A stretch of DNA of 13,460 nt. It comes from Caldora sp. SIO3E6 (GTDB taxonomy: Bacteria > Cyanobacteriota > Cyanobacteriia > Cyanobacteriales > Coleofasciculaceae). The notes below the pieces were generated by a model. That model made no database searches. It saw only the letters and a program-made list of their open reading frames with translations, and was not told the DNA's origin. Below, in pieces: positions 1 through 6,598 of this stretch (its first letter is position 1; each line of letters starts with the position of its first letter). The stretch lies in assembly GCA_010672185.1 (NCBI GenBank), contig JAAHHL010000086.1, forward strand, positions 1-13,460, given 5' to 3'. The translations under genes were made by a program, and so were the position numbers.

Positions 1-2
1 TA

Positions 3-2438
3 GAATCTACTGTTGAACTAATTACTGCTCAAGATTCAGAAGTAGTTGCAACGGAATTGGAAAATCAGGAAGCGAAAGATTCTCTCCTAGAAAGTATTTG
101 GGGAGGAGCTTTGGTAAGCCAAGAGATGAGTGATTCTGAATTAGAGCAAAAGTCTTATGTAGGGGCAAAGCATTTGGGAGATAATTCATCGATAACACCC
201 AAGGTATACAATCCAACTGCTTTGCCCTCCGACGGTTTGAAAACAGGCTCTGTCACCAAAGATGCAGAGTTAGTGGTAACTCAAGTAGATACTGGAGAAG
301 AAGTAAAACCGCAGCCAAAAATCAACCCATCTCAGACAAATAAAAATCAAGTTCCCCAATCTAATCGCCAATCCAGTACAGTACGAGTCAATGTCGAACA
401 TTTAGAGTATTTAAATTACACTGTTGGGGAGTTGTTAACCAACCAAAACCGTCAGTCCCTTCAAAATGACCAATTGCGGATAGCAGTAAAAACCCTCCTC
501 AACCGCCTCCAAGAACATCAGCAACTACTCAGTCAACTGCAAGATTGGTCTGATCGTTTATTTATTTTGTCAGAAAAACAACATACTAAAGACTGGCAAC
601 TGGGAACACAAGAGACACGGAGACCAGGGAGATATTCCCAAACAACAAACAACAAACAACAAACAACAAACAACAAACAACAAAACCGATTTGATTCCCT
701 AGAACTAGACCAATATAGCGAATCTCAGCTCTTAGTTCAGTCGGTTTTGGAAAATGCTGTGCAATTAACAGAAGCTACTGATGCGATTGAGCTATTTTCC
801 ACCCAGTCTAATCAAACCCTGGAAAAACAACGTCGGTTGTTGACTAATACTCGTGATTTCCTGATGGAAGCGCGGATGTTACCCTTGGGAGAACTCCTCA
901 GTCGCTTTCCTCAGGTTCTACAACAGTTGTCAACCTTACATAAAAAGCCAGTAACTCTCAAACTTCATGGTAAGGAGGTTCTGGTGGATAAGGTGGTGGC
1001 TCAAAAGTTGTATGATCCCCTGCTACATCTAGTTCGTAATGCTTTTAGCCACGGAATTGAGCCTTCCGAAATTCGACAACAACTAGATAAACCTAGTGAA
1101 GGTACAATTGAAATCCATGCTTGCCATCAGGGTGGATACCTAGTGATTGAAGTTCGTGATGATGGGCAAGGATTGGATTTTGAGAGGATTCGCCAACGAG
1201 CCGTAGAACTTCTTTACTCACCAGAAAGAATTAATAGTCTCAATGAGGCTCAACTGACAGATTTACTGTTTGAAGCAGGTTTTTCCACAGCTTCTGGAGT
1301 TAATGATCTTTCTGGAAGAGGGATAGGTTTAGATGTAGTTCGGAACCAGTTAAAATCCCTCCAGGGTTCAGTCACTATTGATTCTCAACTTCATCAAGGT
1401 ACAACCTTCAGACTGCAAATTCCCTTAAGTCTAACCATTAGCAATTTGTTGATTACTCAGGTAGGTAATCAAACTTATGCTTTATTAGCTGATGCGGTGG
1501 AACAAATCCTTATTCCTCAGGTGGAACAAATCCGCTCTTGGGAGGGTGGTAAAGTACTCCGGTGGGGTACGGGTACTGATGAGCAACTCATCCCAGTTTA
1601 CCAACTTGCCGATGCCCTAAATTATTATTCACCAGTTCAGAAATCTTTATCTCTTCCATCGAACCATGCCTTTGCTCAACAACAACAGGTAAAACCCATC
1701 ATTCTTATCCGTTGTCAGGATAAACTTCTGGGGTTAGAAGTGGATCAATTGCTTGGGGATCAGGAATTGGTAATTCGTCCTCTGGGAGGGATAATTGCTT
1801 CTCCTCGCTATATCTATGGAGGGAGTATTTTAGCTGATGGGCGGTTGGCTCTGGTACTTGATGGAACAGTATTGGTGCAGCGTCTGTGGCAGCAACAAAG
1901 TAATGAGGCGATGGAGCAGAATTTTGTTGATGGAGTCTCCTATATACTTCCACCCACAGGACAACAAAAACAGTTACCAACCGAGATTCTTGCTGCTAAT
2001 CAACCTAGTTCAGCAAAACTATCACTCCTCACTTCTGAAGAAGATTGGATACTAACAAGAAAAAAAATGGCTCTCCTGGTGGATGACTCAATTACCGTGC
2101 GCCAAACTTTGTCAATGACTCTAGAGAGGGCTGGTTATCAAGTATTGCAAGCTAAGGATGGTTATGAAGCTCTTGAGCAACTGCGGAGTCATCAAGAAAT
2201 TCAGGTAGTGCTCTGTGATATTGAGATGCCTCGCATGAATGGCTTTGAGTTTCTTAAGCATCATCAACAAGACTCTAGCTTGAAAACAATTCCAGTGGTG
2301 ATCCTAACTTCTCGCAGTGGAGATAAACATCGATTAATTGCTGTGGAGTTAGGGGCAACTGCTTATATCACCAAGCCTTATCTAGAGCATCAATTATTAG
2401 CGACAGTGGAAGATGTATTACAAGGTGTTAGGTGTTAG
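3..2438 (+). CDS. CheA-type hybrid histidine kinase with CheW and C-terminal receiver domains (5' end outside window)
   Basis: The frame is open from base 3 with no stop, so the gene begins upstream; the TTG at 57 is not a real start. Residues are numbered from that TTG. A linker (1-108) precedes a helical dimerisation-like region (about 110-290). The CheA ATPase follows, with the N-box around N328 (HLVRNAFSHG), the DDGxG box at 368-372 and the GRGIG box at 420-424. A CheW-like domain spans about 462-612 and a receiver domain 671-793, with acidic D676/D677, phospho-acceptor D721, T751 and K773. The Hpt domain, normally N-terminal in CheA, must lie off the window. The family passes chemoreceptor signals to a response regulator; CheA-REC fusions serve twitching or phototaxis in cyanobacteria. 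Two repeats sit inside the frame, a palindromic element (residues 34-58) and a heptamer tract (195-209). A CheW gene lies downstream on the same strand. Confidence 0.93.
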   Translation, partial: ESTVELITAQDSEVVATELENQEAKDSLLESIWGGALVSQEMSDSELEQKSYVGAKHLGDNSSITPKVYNPTALPSDGLKTGSVTKDAELVVTQVDTGEEVKPQPKINPSQTNKNQVPQSNRQSSTVRVNVEHLEYLNYTVGELLTNQNRQSLQNDQLRIAVKTLLNRLQEHQQLLSQLQDWSDRLFILSEKQHTKDWQLGTQETRRPGRYSQTTNNKQQTTNNKQQNRFDSLELDQYSESQLLVQSVLENAVQLTEATDAIELFSTQSNQTLEKQRRLLTNTRDFLMEARMLPLGELLSRFPQVLQQLSTLHKKPVTLKLHGKEVLVDKVVAQKLYDPLLHLVRNAFSHGIEPSEIRQQLDKPSEGTIEIHACHQGGYLVIEVRDDGQGLDFERIRQRAVELLYSPERINSLNEAQLTDLLFEAGFSTASGVNDLSGRGIGLDVVRNQLKSLQGSVTIDSQLHQGTTFRLQIPLSLTISNLLITQVGNQTYALLADAVEQILIPQVEQIRSWEGGKVLRWGTGTDEQLIPVYQLADALNYYSPVQKSLSLPSNHAFAQQQQVKPIILIRCQDKLLGLEVDQLLGDQELVIRPLGGIIASPRYIYGGSILADGRLALVLDGTVLVQRLWQQQSNEAMEQNFVDGVSYILPPTGQQKQLPTEILAANQPSSAKLSLLTSEEDWILTRKKMALLVDDSITVRQTLSMTLERAGYQVLQAKDGYEALEQLRSHQEIQVVLCDIEMPRMNGFEFLKHHQQDSSLKTIPVVILTSRSGDKHRLIAVELGATAYITKPYLEHQLLATVEDVLQGVRC
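157..231 (+). repeat. Palindromic element inserted in frame in the CheA linker
   Basis: The left arm GGGCAAAGCATTTGG (163-177) is complementary to the right arm CCAACTGCTTTGCCC (213-227) with one mismatch, around a centre of about 35 nt. The element reads through as VGAKHLGDN...PKVYNP..LP. A second copy, similar along its whole length and in the same frame and orientation relative to coding, lies in ligA (13111-13182). It has the arms of a MITE-like palindromic repeat and sits in a low-conservation linker. Confidence 0.85.
639..684 (+). repeat. Heptamer tandem repeat (CAAACAA)6 inside the CheA frame
   Basis: Six perfect CAAACAA units (639-680) are followed by a partial unit. They encode TTNNKQQ repeats in the region between the dimerisation helices. 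The unit is not a multiple of three, so a change of one unit shifts the frame. Both other frames downstream reach stops soon after (about 690 and 698). Confidence 0.9.
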
Positions 2439-2487
2439 TTTGTTGTTTGTCGTTTGTTGTTTGTCGTTTGTTGTTTGTCGTTTGTTA
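2439..2487 (+). repeat. Tandem TTTGTTG/TTTGTCG repeat directly after the CheA stop
   Basis: Alternating TTTGTTG and TTTGTCG heptamers start at the base after the stop codon (2436-2438), six units plus a remnant. Their reverse complement (CAACAAA/CGACAAA) is the same repeat family as the tracts in CheA and at the start of cheW, so the two flanks of this spacer form an inverted pair. Confidence 0.9.
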
Positions 2488-2490
2488 CTT

Positions 2491-2690
2491 CAATAATCAA
2501 TAACCAATAATCAATAACCAATAACCAATAATCAATAACCAATAACCAATGACCAATGACCAATGACCAATAACCAATGACCAATGACCAATAACCAATA
2601 ACCAATAACCAATGACCAATGACCAATGACCAATAACCAACAACCAACAACCAACAACCAATAACCAACAACCAATAACCAATAACAAAT
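2491..2690 (+). repeat. Long heptamer STRR array (CAATAAC/CAATGAC/CAACAAC), about 28 units
   Basis: About 28 consecutive 7-bp units of the form CAATRAC, with CAATAAT and CAACAAC variants, fill the spacer between the CheA and CheW genes. This is the class of short tandemly repeated repetitive (STRR) heptamers known in cyanobacteria. Reverse-strand frames open through it are artefacts of the repeat. The tract is almost free of G and should be unstructured as RNA. Confidence 0.92.
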
Positions 2691-3159
2691 GACTAACAAC
2701 AAACAACAAACAACAAATAACAAACAACAAATAACAAAATTCATCGTCTTTAAGATTGCGGATTATCTTCTAGCTCTCCCGATGAGTGATGTGCTTAAAG
2801 TCGTTAATTTTCCTCCTGGTAGTAATCACCTAGGGGTAATGGGTTTAGTCCAGTTAGGTCGCCACACGATTAGGACTGTGGATTTACATCAGCAGTTAAG
2901 CTCCGGTGATGTATCATCTGTAGCCAAGAATCTGCCTTTTCTAGTAATTATTCGTAATCCTCAAGGAGAACTCTGTGGAATCGCGGTGGATGACACGCCT
3001 AATTTGATGGAGTTCCCCTTAGATTTGATGCGCAGTGTTCCACAGTCTTTTGGTCAGTCGAATATCCTAGAAATGGTTAGCCACACCTTGGTCTTATCAG
3101 AGGAAGAAGTTGCAACCACGATTTTTATGCTGGATGTGAAGCGGCTCTTTTGCTATTAG
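2689..3159 (+). CDS. CheW-like chemotaxis adaptor protein
   Basis: This 156-residue protein is essentially one CheW domain. The first beta strand is KFIVFKIADYLLALP, then the SDVLKVV strand, a GLVQLGRHTIRTVDL core and a C-terminal LDVKRLF. CheW links chemoreceptors to CheA, so it is a plausible partner of the upstream kinase, which is on the same strand 250 bp away. The ATG at 2689 follows an in-frame TAA at 2683-2685 and is the only usable start before the domain. It has no Shine-Dalgarno sequence and lies at the junction of two repeat tracts. Residues 2-15 (TNNKQQ repeats) are pure heptamer translation, so the native 5' end has probably been replaced or extended by repeat DNA. Confidence 0.9.
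   Translation: MTNNKQQTTNNKQQITKFIVFKIADYLLALPMSDVLKVVNFPPGSNHLGVMGLVQLGRHTIRTVDLHQQLSSGDVSSVAKNLPFLVIIRNPQGELCGIAVDDTPNLMEFPLDLMRSVPQSFGQSNILEMVSHTLVLSEEEVATTIFMLDVKRLFCY
2695..2739 (+). repeat. Heptamer tract (CAAACAA/CAAATAA) forming the cheW N-terminus
   Basis: About six heptamers follow the cheW start codon and encode its first 15 or so residues. The tract is complementary to the TTTGTTG array at 2439-2487. In the transcript the two could pair across the CAATRAC array and enclose the cheW start. One unit more or less would frameshift cheW, because both other frames meet stops soon after the tract. Confidence 0.85.
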
Positions 3160-3253
3160 TCCGCCGCTTTATCAAAATGGAAATCACCTCCAACAATGAG
3201 ATTACAATAGCTTTCAAGCTCCGTACTTAGTTTTAGGTGATTAAAGAGGGATA

Positions 3254-3290
3254 TTGACATCCTCCCCGACCTAAAGGTACGGGGATTCCT
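3254..3290 (-). repeat. Right-end hairpin of the IS605-like element
   Basis: CCCCG (3264-3268) pairs with CGGGG (3280-3284), extended by ACCT/AGGT around an AA loop with one bulged A. This is the usual subterminal hairpin read by Y1 transposases. On the minus strand it is followed by GGATGTCAA, with TCAA as the likely terminal cleavage motif. Confidence 0.75.
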
Positions 3291-3420
3291 AAACTTCACA
3301 ATTTAGGTTTCTGCTTCATAGCACCTGCCTTTACAGATTTACTCTGTTCAGGTCTTACAGTCGCTCCACAGACTGACACGGCAAGCCCTGCCGCCAAGAT
3401 ATTTAAACTAGCGTTCACGT
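3254..3420 (-). ncRNA. Predicted omega (reRNA) guide RNA scaffold at the tnpB 3' end
   Basis: In characterised IS605 systems the TnpB guide RNA comes from the 3' end of tnpB and the right end, and its guide is the flank just outside that end. By analogy the scaffold would run leftward through the hairpin. The guide would start beyond 3254 with TATCCCTCTTTAATCACC (minus strand). Only the hairpin is seen directly; the 5' limit is a guess. Confidence 0.35.
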
Positions 3421-4468
3421 CCCGGTCATGCTCAGCACTACACTCAGGACATTCCCACTGACGAATCTCCAGAGGCATCTTTTCGACAATATGCCCACAG
3501 TTAGAACATCGTTTAGAAGATGGGAACCAACGGTCAATTTTGACCAGTTCCCTCCCATACCACTCAGATTTATACTCCAATTGCCTGACCAGTTCAGACC
3601 AGCTTGCATCACTGATAGAACTAGCTAACTTATGGTTCTTGACCATATTCTTAACCGCCAAGTCCTCAACTACAATTACTTGGTTATCGCGTATCAGTTG
3701 AGTTGTCAGCTTGTGAAGGAAATCAGTTCTAGCATCTACTATTTGAGCGTGAATAGACGCAACTTTTCTTCGGGCTTTCTCTCGATTACGAGACCCTTTG
3801 ACCTTGCGAGACAGCCCTTTTTGTAGCTTTCTGAGTTTTCGATACTTAGTATGATATGTTTTGGGATTAACCACCTTGTCACCATCACTTGTGGCAATCA
3901 GGCTGGTTATACCCAAATCGATTCCTACATTCTTGGCTTTTTTAGGAAGTGGTTGAATTTCCACATCAACCAACAAGGATATGTACCAACGACCGGATGG
4001 TGTTAGGCTCACAGTGACAGTAGATGGTATAGTGCCATTAGGTAGTTTTCTAGACCAACGAATTGGCAAAGGCTGAGTGCACTTTGCTAAGTAGACATTT
4101 CCGTCCTTGTACCGAAATGCAGATTTGGTAAACTCTGCACTACCCCCATTTCGTTTCTTTTTGAAGTTAGGATATCTCGCCCGTCCAGCAAAGAAGTTAC
4201 TAAACGCTTGTTGTAAGTGTCTGAGTCCCTGCTGAAGTGGAACACAGCTAACTTCATTCAAAAAGGCTAATTCTGGTTGTTTTTTCCAATGCGTTAGCAT
4301 TGTTGAAGTCTGTTTGTACCCAATTCGCTCTTGTCTTTCATACCAACCTTGTGTTCTAGCAGTAAGTGCGCGATTGTAAACAAGTCGGGTACAGCCAAGA
4401 GTTTTTCGGAGCAATTGTTCTTGCTCAGTAGTTGGATAAAAACGATACTTGAATGCTTTTTGAGTCAT
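3296..4468 (-). CDS. tnpB: TnpB RNA-guided endonuclease (OrfB, IS200/IS605 family)
   Basis: This is a full-length TnpB of 390 residues. In numbering from the GTG at 4474, the helix-turn-helix start is MTQKAFKYRFYPT. RuvC D186 lies in NVGIDLG, E270 in VVVEDLA and D352 in HDRDVNAS. The zinc ribbon has C323/C326 (CSNC) and C342/C345 (CPEC). All catalytic and zinc residues are present, so the nuclease looks intact. The ATG at 4468 is preferred over the GTG at 4474 because TnpB proteins typically begin MxQKAFKxRFYPT. TnpB cuts DNA next to a target-adjacent motif using an RNA guide and helps retain the element at its donor site. It is transcribed divergently from the methyltransferase gene, 90 bp apart. 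Confidence 0.95.
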   Translation of the reverse strand: MTQKAFKYRFYPTTEQEQLLRKTLGCTRLVYNRALTARTQGWYERQERIGYKQTSTMLTHWKKQPELAFLNEVSCVPLQQGLRHLQQAFSNFFAGRARYPNFKKKRNGGSAEFTKSAFRYKDGNVYLAKCTQPLPIRWSRKLPNGTIPSTVTVSLTPSGRWYISLLVDVEIQPLPKKAKNVGIDLGITSLIATSDGDKVVNPKTYHTKYRKLRKLQKGLSRKVKGSRNREKARRKVASIHAQIVDARTDFLHKLTTQLIRDNQVIVVEDLAVKNMVKNHKLASSISDASWSELVRQLEYKSEWYGRELVKIDRWFPSSKRCSNCGHIVEKMPLEIRQWECPECSAEHDRDVNASLNILAAGLAVSVCGATVRPEQSKSVKAGAMKQKPKL

Positions 4469-4497
4469 TCTCACATTCTAGTACATTAAGTGTAAAG

Positions 4498-4536
4498 CCG
4501 TCCTAGTTCGCGAAGCGTTGCCGTAGGCTAGGACGG
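4498..4536. repeat. Left-end hairpin of the IS605-like element
   Basis: CCGTCCTAG (4498-4506) and CTAGGACGG (4528-4536) form a perfect 9-bp stem. The 21-nt loop, TTCGCGAAGCGTTGCCGTAGG, resembles a short dispersed cyanobacterial repeat. The hairpin sits between the divergent tnpB and methyltransferase starts, 22 bp upstream of the methyltransferase ATG. Confidence 0.8.
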
Positions 4537-4558
4537 GGTTTCAGACCCATTTTTTCTG

Positions 4559-5785
4559 ATGAAAATGAACTCTGTCGAACTGTTCACGGGAGCTGGGGGG
4601 TTGGCGATCGGTATCTCAAATGCAGGCTTTCGTCATCAAGGTGCGATCGAACGGGACAAAAATGCCTGCTTTACAATTCGCTCTAATCAGGAGCGTGGTA
4701 TCCAGGCTGTAGCCGATTGGCCTGTCTTCCAAGCTGATGTAACTCAATTCAATTTTACAACGCTCCAAGTTAAAGGTGAAATTGACCTTCTAGCCGGAGG
4801 GCCACCATGCCAACCTTTCTCCCAAGGAGGCAAGCACCAAGGTTGGGATGACTCACGAGATCTGTTTCCCCAATTCTTCCGGGCTGTCCGAGAACTAAAG
4901 CCAAAGGCTATCTTGGTTGAGAATGTCAAAGGTTTGCTGCGTTCTTCTTTCAGCCAGTATTTCGAGTACATTATCTTGCAACTGACTTACCCGGAGATTG
5001 TGCAAAAGCCAGGTGATGATTGGGTAGAGCATCTCTCAAGATTAGAACAGCACCATACTGTCTCTCACCACGATGGACTGTCCTACCATGTAGTCTTTCG
5101 CAATCTCAACGCAGCAGACTACGGCATTCCTCAAAAGCGAAATCGCGTTTTCATTGTAGGATTCCGCTCCGATTTGGGTGTAGACTGGTCTTTCCCAGCA
5201 CCAACCCATTCCCAAGAAACCATGCTTTGGGAGCAATGGGTGACGGGGGATTACTGGGAGAAGCATCAAGTTCCTCTCTCCAAACGACCAGAAGTGCCGA
5301 GTAAGCAATGCAATCGCATCTACAATCTCCAGTCCAGCTTGTTTCCACCCTTGACCAAGCCCTGGTGCACGGTGCGGGATGCTATTGGGGATTTACCAGT
5401 TCCGGACAGTAAGGAAGGCAATAGTTTGGTACTGAACCATGTTCTCATACCGGGGGCGAGAAAGTACCCTGGTCATACTGGCAGTCCCCTTGATGAACCA
5501 GCCAAAACCCTGAAAGCAGGAGTACATGGTGTTCCCGGTGGGGAAAATATGCTGGCTTTACCCACCGGAGAGGTGCGTTATTTCACCGTGCGGGAAGCTG
5601 CCAGGTTACAAACTTTCCCAGATGAATACTTTTTTCCTCACTGTTGGACGCAGACAATGCGGCAGTTGGGAAATGCTGTTCCCGTTGTTTTTGCTGAGGT
5701 ACTTGCTTCTAGTATCAGAACGCATCTATTGAAAGTAAAGGCTATTCAGTGTAGCCGCTGCTTGGTAGAATCTAACCTATGCTAG
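4559..5785 (+). CDS. C5-cytosine DNA methyltransferase of a type II R-M system
   Basis: The 408-residue protein has the C5-methyltransferase motifs in order. Motif I (SAM) is VELFTGAGGL (6-15), motif IV GGPPCQPFS carries the catalytic C84, motif VI ENV is at 121-123, motif VIII QKRNR at 192-196 and motif X GNAVPV at 371-376. The target recognition region is about 200-335. It methylates cytosine in duplex DNA to protect the host from the partner endonuclease, whose ATG overlaps its last 7 nt (ATGCTAG). From the partner's family, the site is inferred to be CCGCGG. Starts at 4559 and 4565 are both possible; neither has a Shine-Dalgarno sequence. The IS605-like left end lies immediately upstream, so the native promoter may be lost or replaced. 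Confidence 0.95.
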   Translation: MKMNSVELFTGAGGLAIGISNAGFRHQGAIERDKNACFTIRSNQERGIQAVADWPVFQADVTQFNFTTLQVKGEIDLLAGGPPCQPFSQGGKHQGWDDSRDLFPQFFRAVRELKPKAILVENVKGLLRSSFSQYFEYIILQLTYPEIVQKPGDDWVEHLSRLEQHHTVSHHDGLSYHVVFRNLNAADYGIPQKRNRVFIVGFRSDLGVDWSFPAPTHSQETMLWEQWVTGDYWEKHQVPLSKRPEVPSKQCNRIYNLQSSLFPPLTKPWCTVRDAIGDLPVPDSKEGNSLVLNHVLIPGARKYPGHTGSPLDEPAKTLKAGVHGVPGGENMLALPTGEVRYFTVREAARLQTFPDEYFFPHCWTQTMRQLGNAVPVVFAEVLASSIRTHLLKVKAIQCSRCLVESNLC

Positions 5786-6402
5786 AAATCTTTAGAGTCC
5801 CACCCGATTTATCAGAAAGTTTGATTGCTTTCTGTTCTAGACAAGATTGTTATAACCTTCAAGAGCTTAATTCTTTAAAGGCAGATTTGAGCCAATTTGT
5901 GGGAGTATATATATTATATTACCGGGGCGATTTTTCGATGTACAAGTTAATTAAAAGAGCAAACTTAAATTCTTGCTGTATGCCGATTTATGTAGGAAAA
6001 GCAGCATCTAGCGGTCGTCGGACTGGGCGGACTAAGATTGGTCGTACCCTGTACGGGCGTTTATCGGAGCATAAAAAATCTATTCAGGCTGTAGAAAATC
6101 TTTTTGTTGAGGATTTCCAATTCAAAGTGGCGGCAATGGACATTGATTTAGTTTCTTGGGGAGAAGCGGTTTTAATTCGTCACTTCAACCCGATTTGGAA
6201 TTGGGAAATATCGGGATTTGGGATTCATGACCCCGGCAGTGGGCGTGCTGGACAAAAACGTTCTGTATGGGATCAATTGCACCCAGGTCGTGCTTTTGCA
6301 ACCAAGCTTTCTGTAGCCAATAATCCGATTGATGTGAATATTTTGACGGTAAAAATTACAGAACACTGTCAATTTATAAAAGATAAGTTGGGCTGTAATT
6401 GA
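5779..6402 (+). CDS. Eco29kI-like GIY-YIG type II restriction endonuclease
   Basis: The 207-residue protein resembles Eco29kI (about 214 aa, cuts CCGC^GG). It has a GVYILYY strand (42-48) and PIYVGKA (69-75) as the GIY-YIG pair, RLSEH giving R94 and H98, the metal-binding E129 (GEAVLI) and N141 in NPIWN. The family signature GFGIHDPGSGR is at 146-156, then WDQLHPGRAFA. Every catalytic position expected from the Eco29kI structure has a matching residue. It would cut unmethylated DNA at the site protected by the upstream methyltransferase. Translational coupling through the 7-nt overlap fits an R-M pair in which methylase is made first. Recognition of CCGCGG is inferred from the family. Confidence 0.9.
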   Translation: MLEIFRVPPDLSESLIAFCSRQDCYNLQELNSLKADLSQFVGVYILYYRGDFSMYKLIKRANLNSCCMPIYVGKAASSGRRTGRTKIGRTLYGRLSEHKKSIQAVENLFVEDFQFKVAAMDIDLVSWGEAVLIRHFNPIWNWEISGFGIHDPGSGRAGQKRSVWDQLHPGRAFATKLSVANNPIDVNILTVKITEHCQFIKDKLGCN

Positions 6403-6586
6403 GTTTTTTGGCCTAGACTAGTTAACGGTGAGAAACTCCTTTCCTTTACTCCGCTTGAACTAGTGGCGATCGCAAATCCAACTCACGACCCAATTTATCG
6501 TGCTCTGATTTCCGCTAGTCATCAGGTACAGTTATGTTTGAAGCCATCACTTTTGACATCAAACATTTCCAGGTCGCATCTACAAT
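6403..6586 (+). other. Spacer with an open frame continuing past the endonuclease stop
   Basis: After the TGA at 6400-6402 the same frame stays open through the spacer and into the next gene, to a TAA near 6642. It reads protein-like (for example LELVAIANPTHDPIYRALIS). There is no ATG or good ribosome site. It could be a relic of another gene or chance. A HIP1 octamer lies at about 6465. No terminator or promoter was recognised. Confidence 0.35.
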
Positions 6587-6598
6587 ATGAGAGGAAAA

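Larger units (their letters stand above)
3254..4545 (-). mobile_element. TnpB-only IS200/IS605-family element
   Basis: One tnpB gene is bracketed by typical IS605-type ends. On the minus strand the left end has a hairpin (4498-4536) preceded by TGAAACCCCGTCC. The right end has a bulged hairpin (3264-3284) followed by GGATGTCAA, ending near 3254. There is no tnpA (Y1 transposase) in the window, so movement would need a transposase in trans. There is no target duplication, as expected for this family. The exact left boundary (4537-4550) cannot be fixed without an empty site. Confidence 0.82.

Noticed and set aside
57..59. TTG as the start of the CheA-type gene
   Set aside because: The frame is open to base 3 and an Hpt domain is missing, so the gene continues upstream.
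2491..2690. CRISPR array
   Set aside because: Units are contiguous 7-mers with no spacers; none of the repeat tracts has the 24-40 bp repeat and unique-spacer layout.
2435..2744. Reverse-strand frames of 70-78 codons rich in W, L, V, I and G
   Set aside because: They are translations of the heptamer array on the wrong strand, overlap one another in several frames, and have no start context.
3160..3253. Rho-independent terminator after cheW
   Set aside because: No GC-rich stem followed by a T run was found; the nearby stem belongs to the IS605-like right end.
3428..3826. Plus-strand frames opposite tnpB
   Set aside because: Shadow frames of a fully recognisable TnpB on the minus strand.
5020..5732. 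Other-frame and antisense frames in the methyltransferase gene
   Set aside because: They overlap the conserved methyltransferase motifs and have no independent support.
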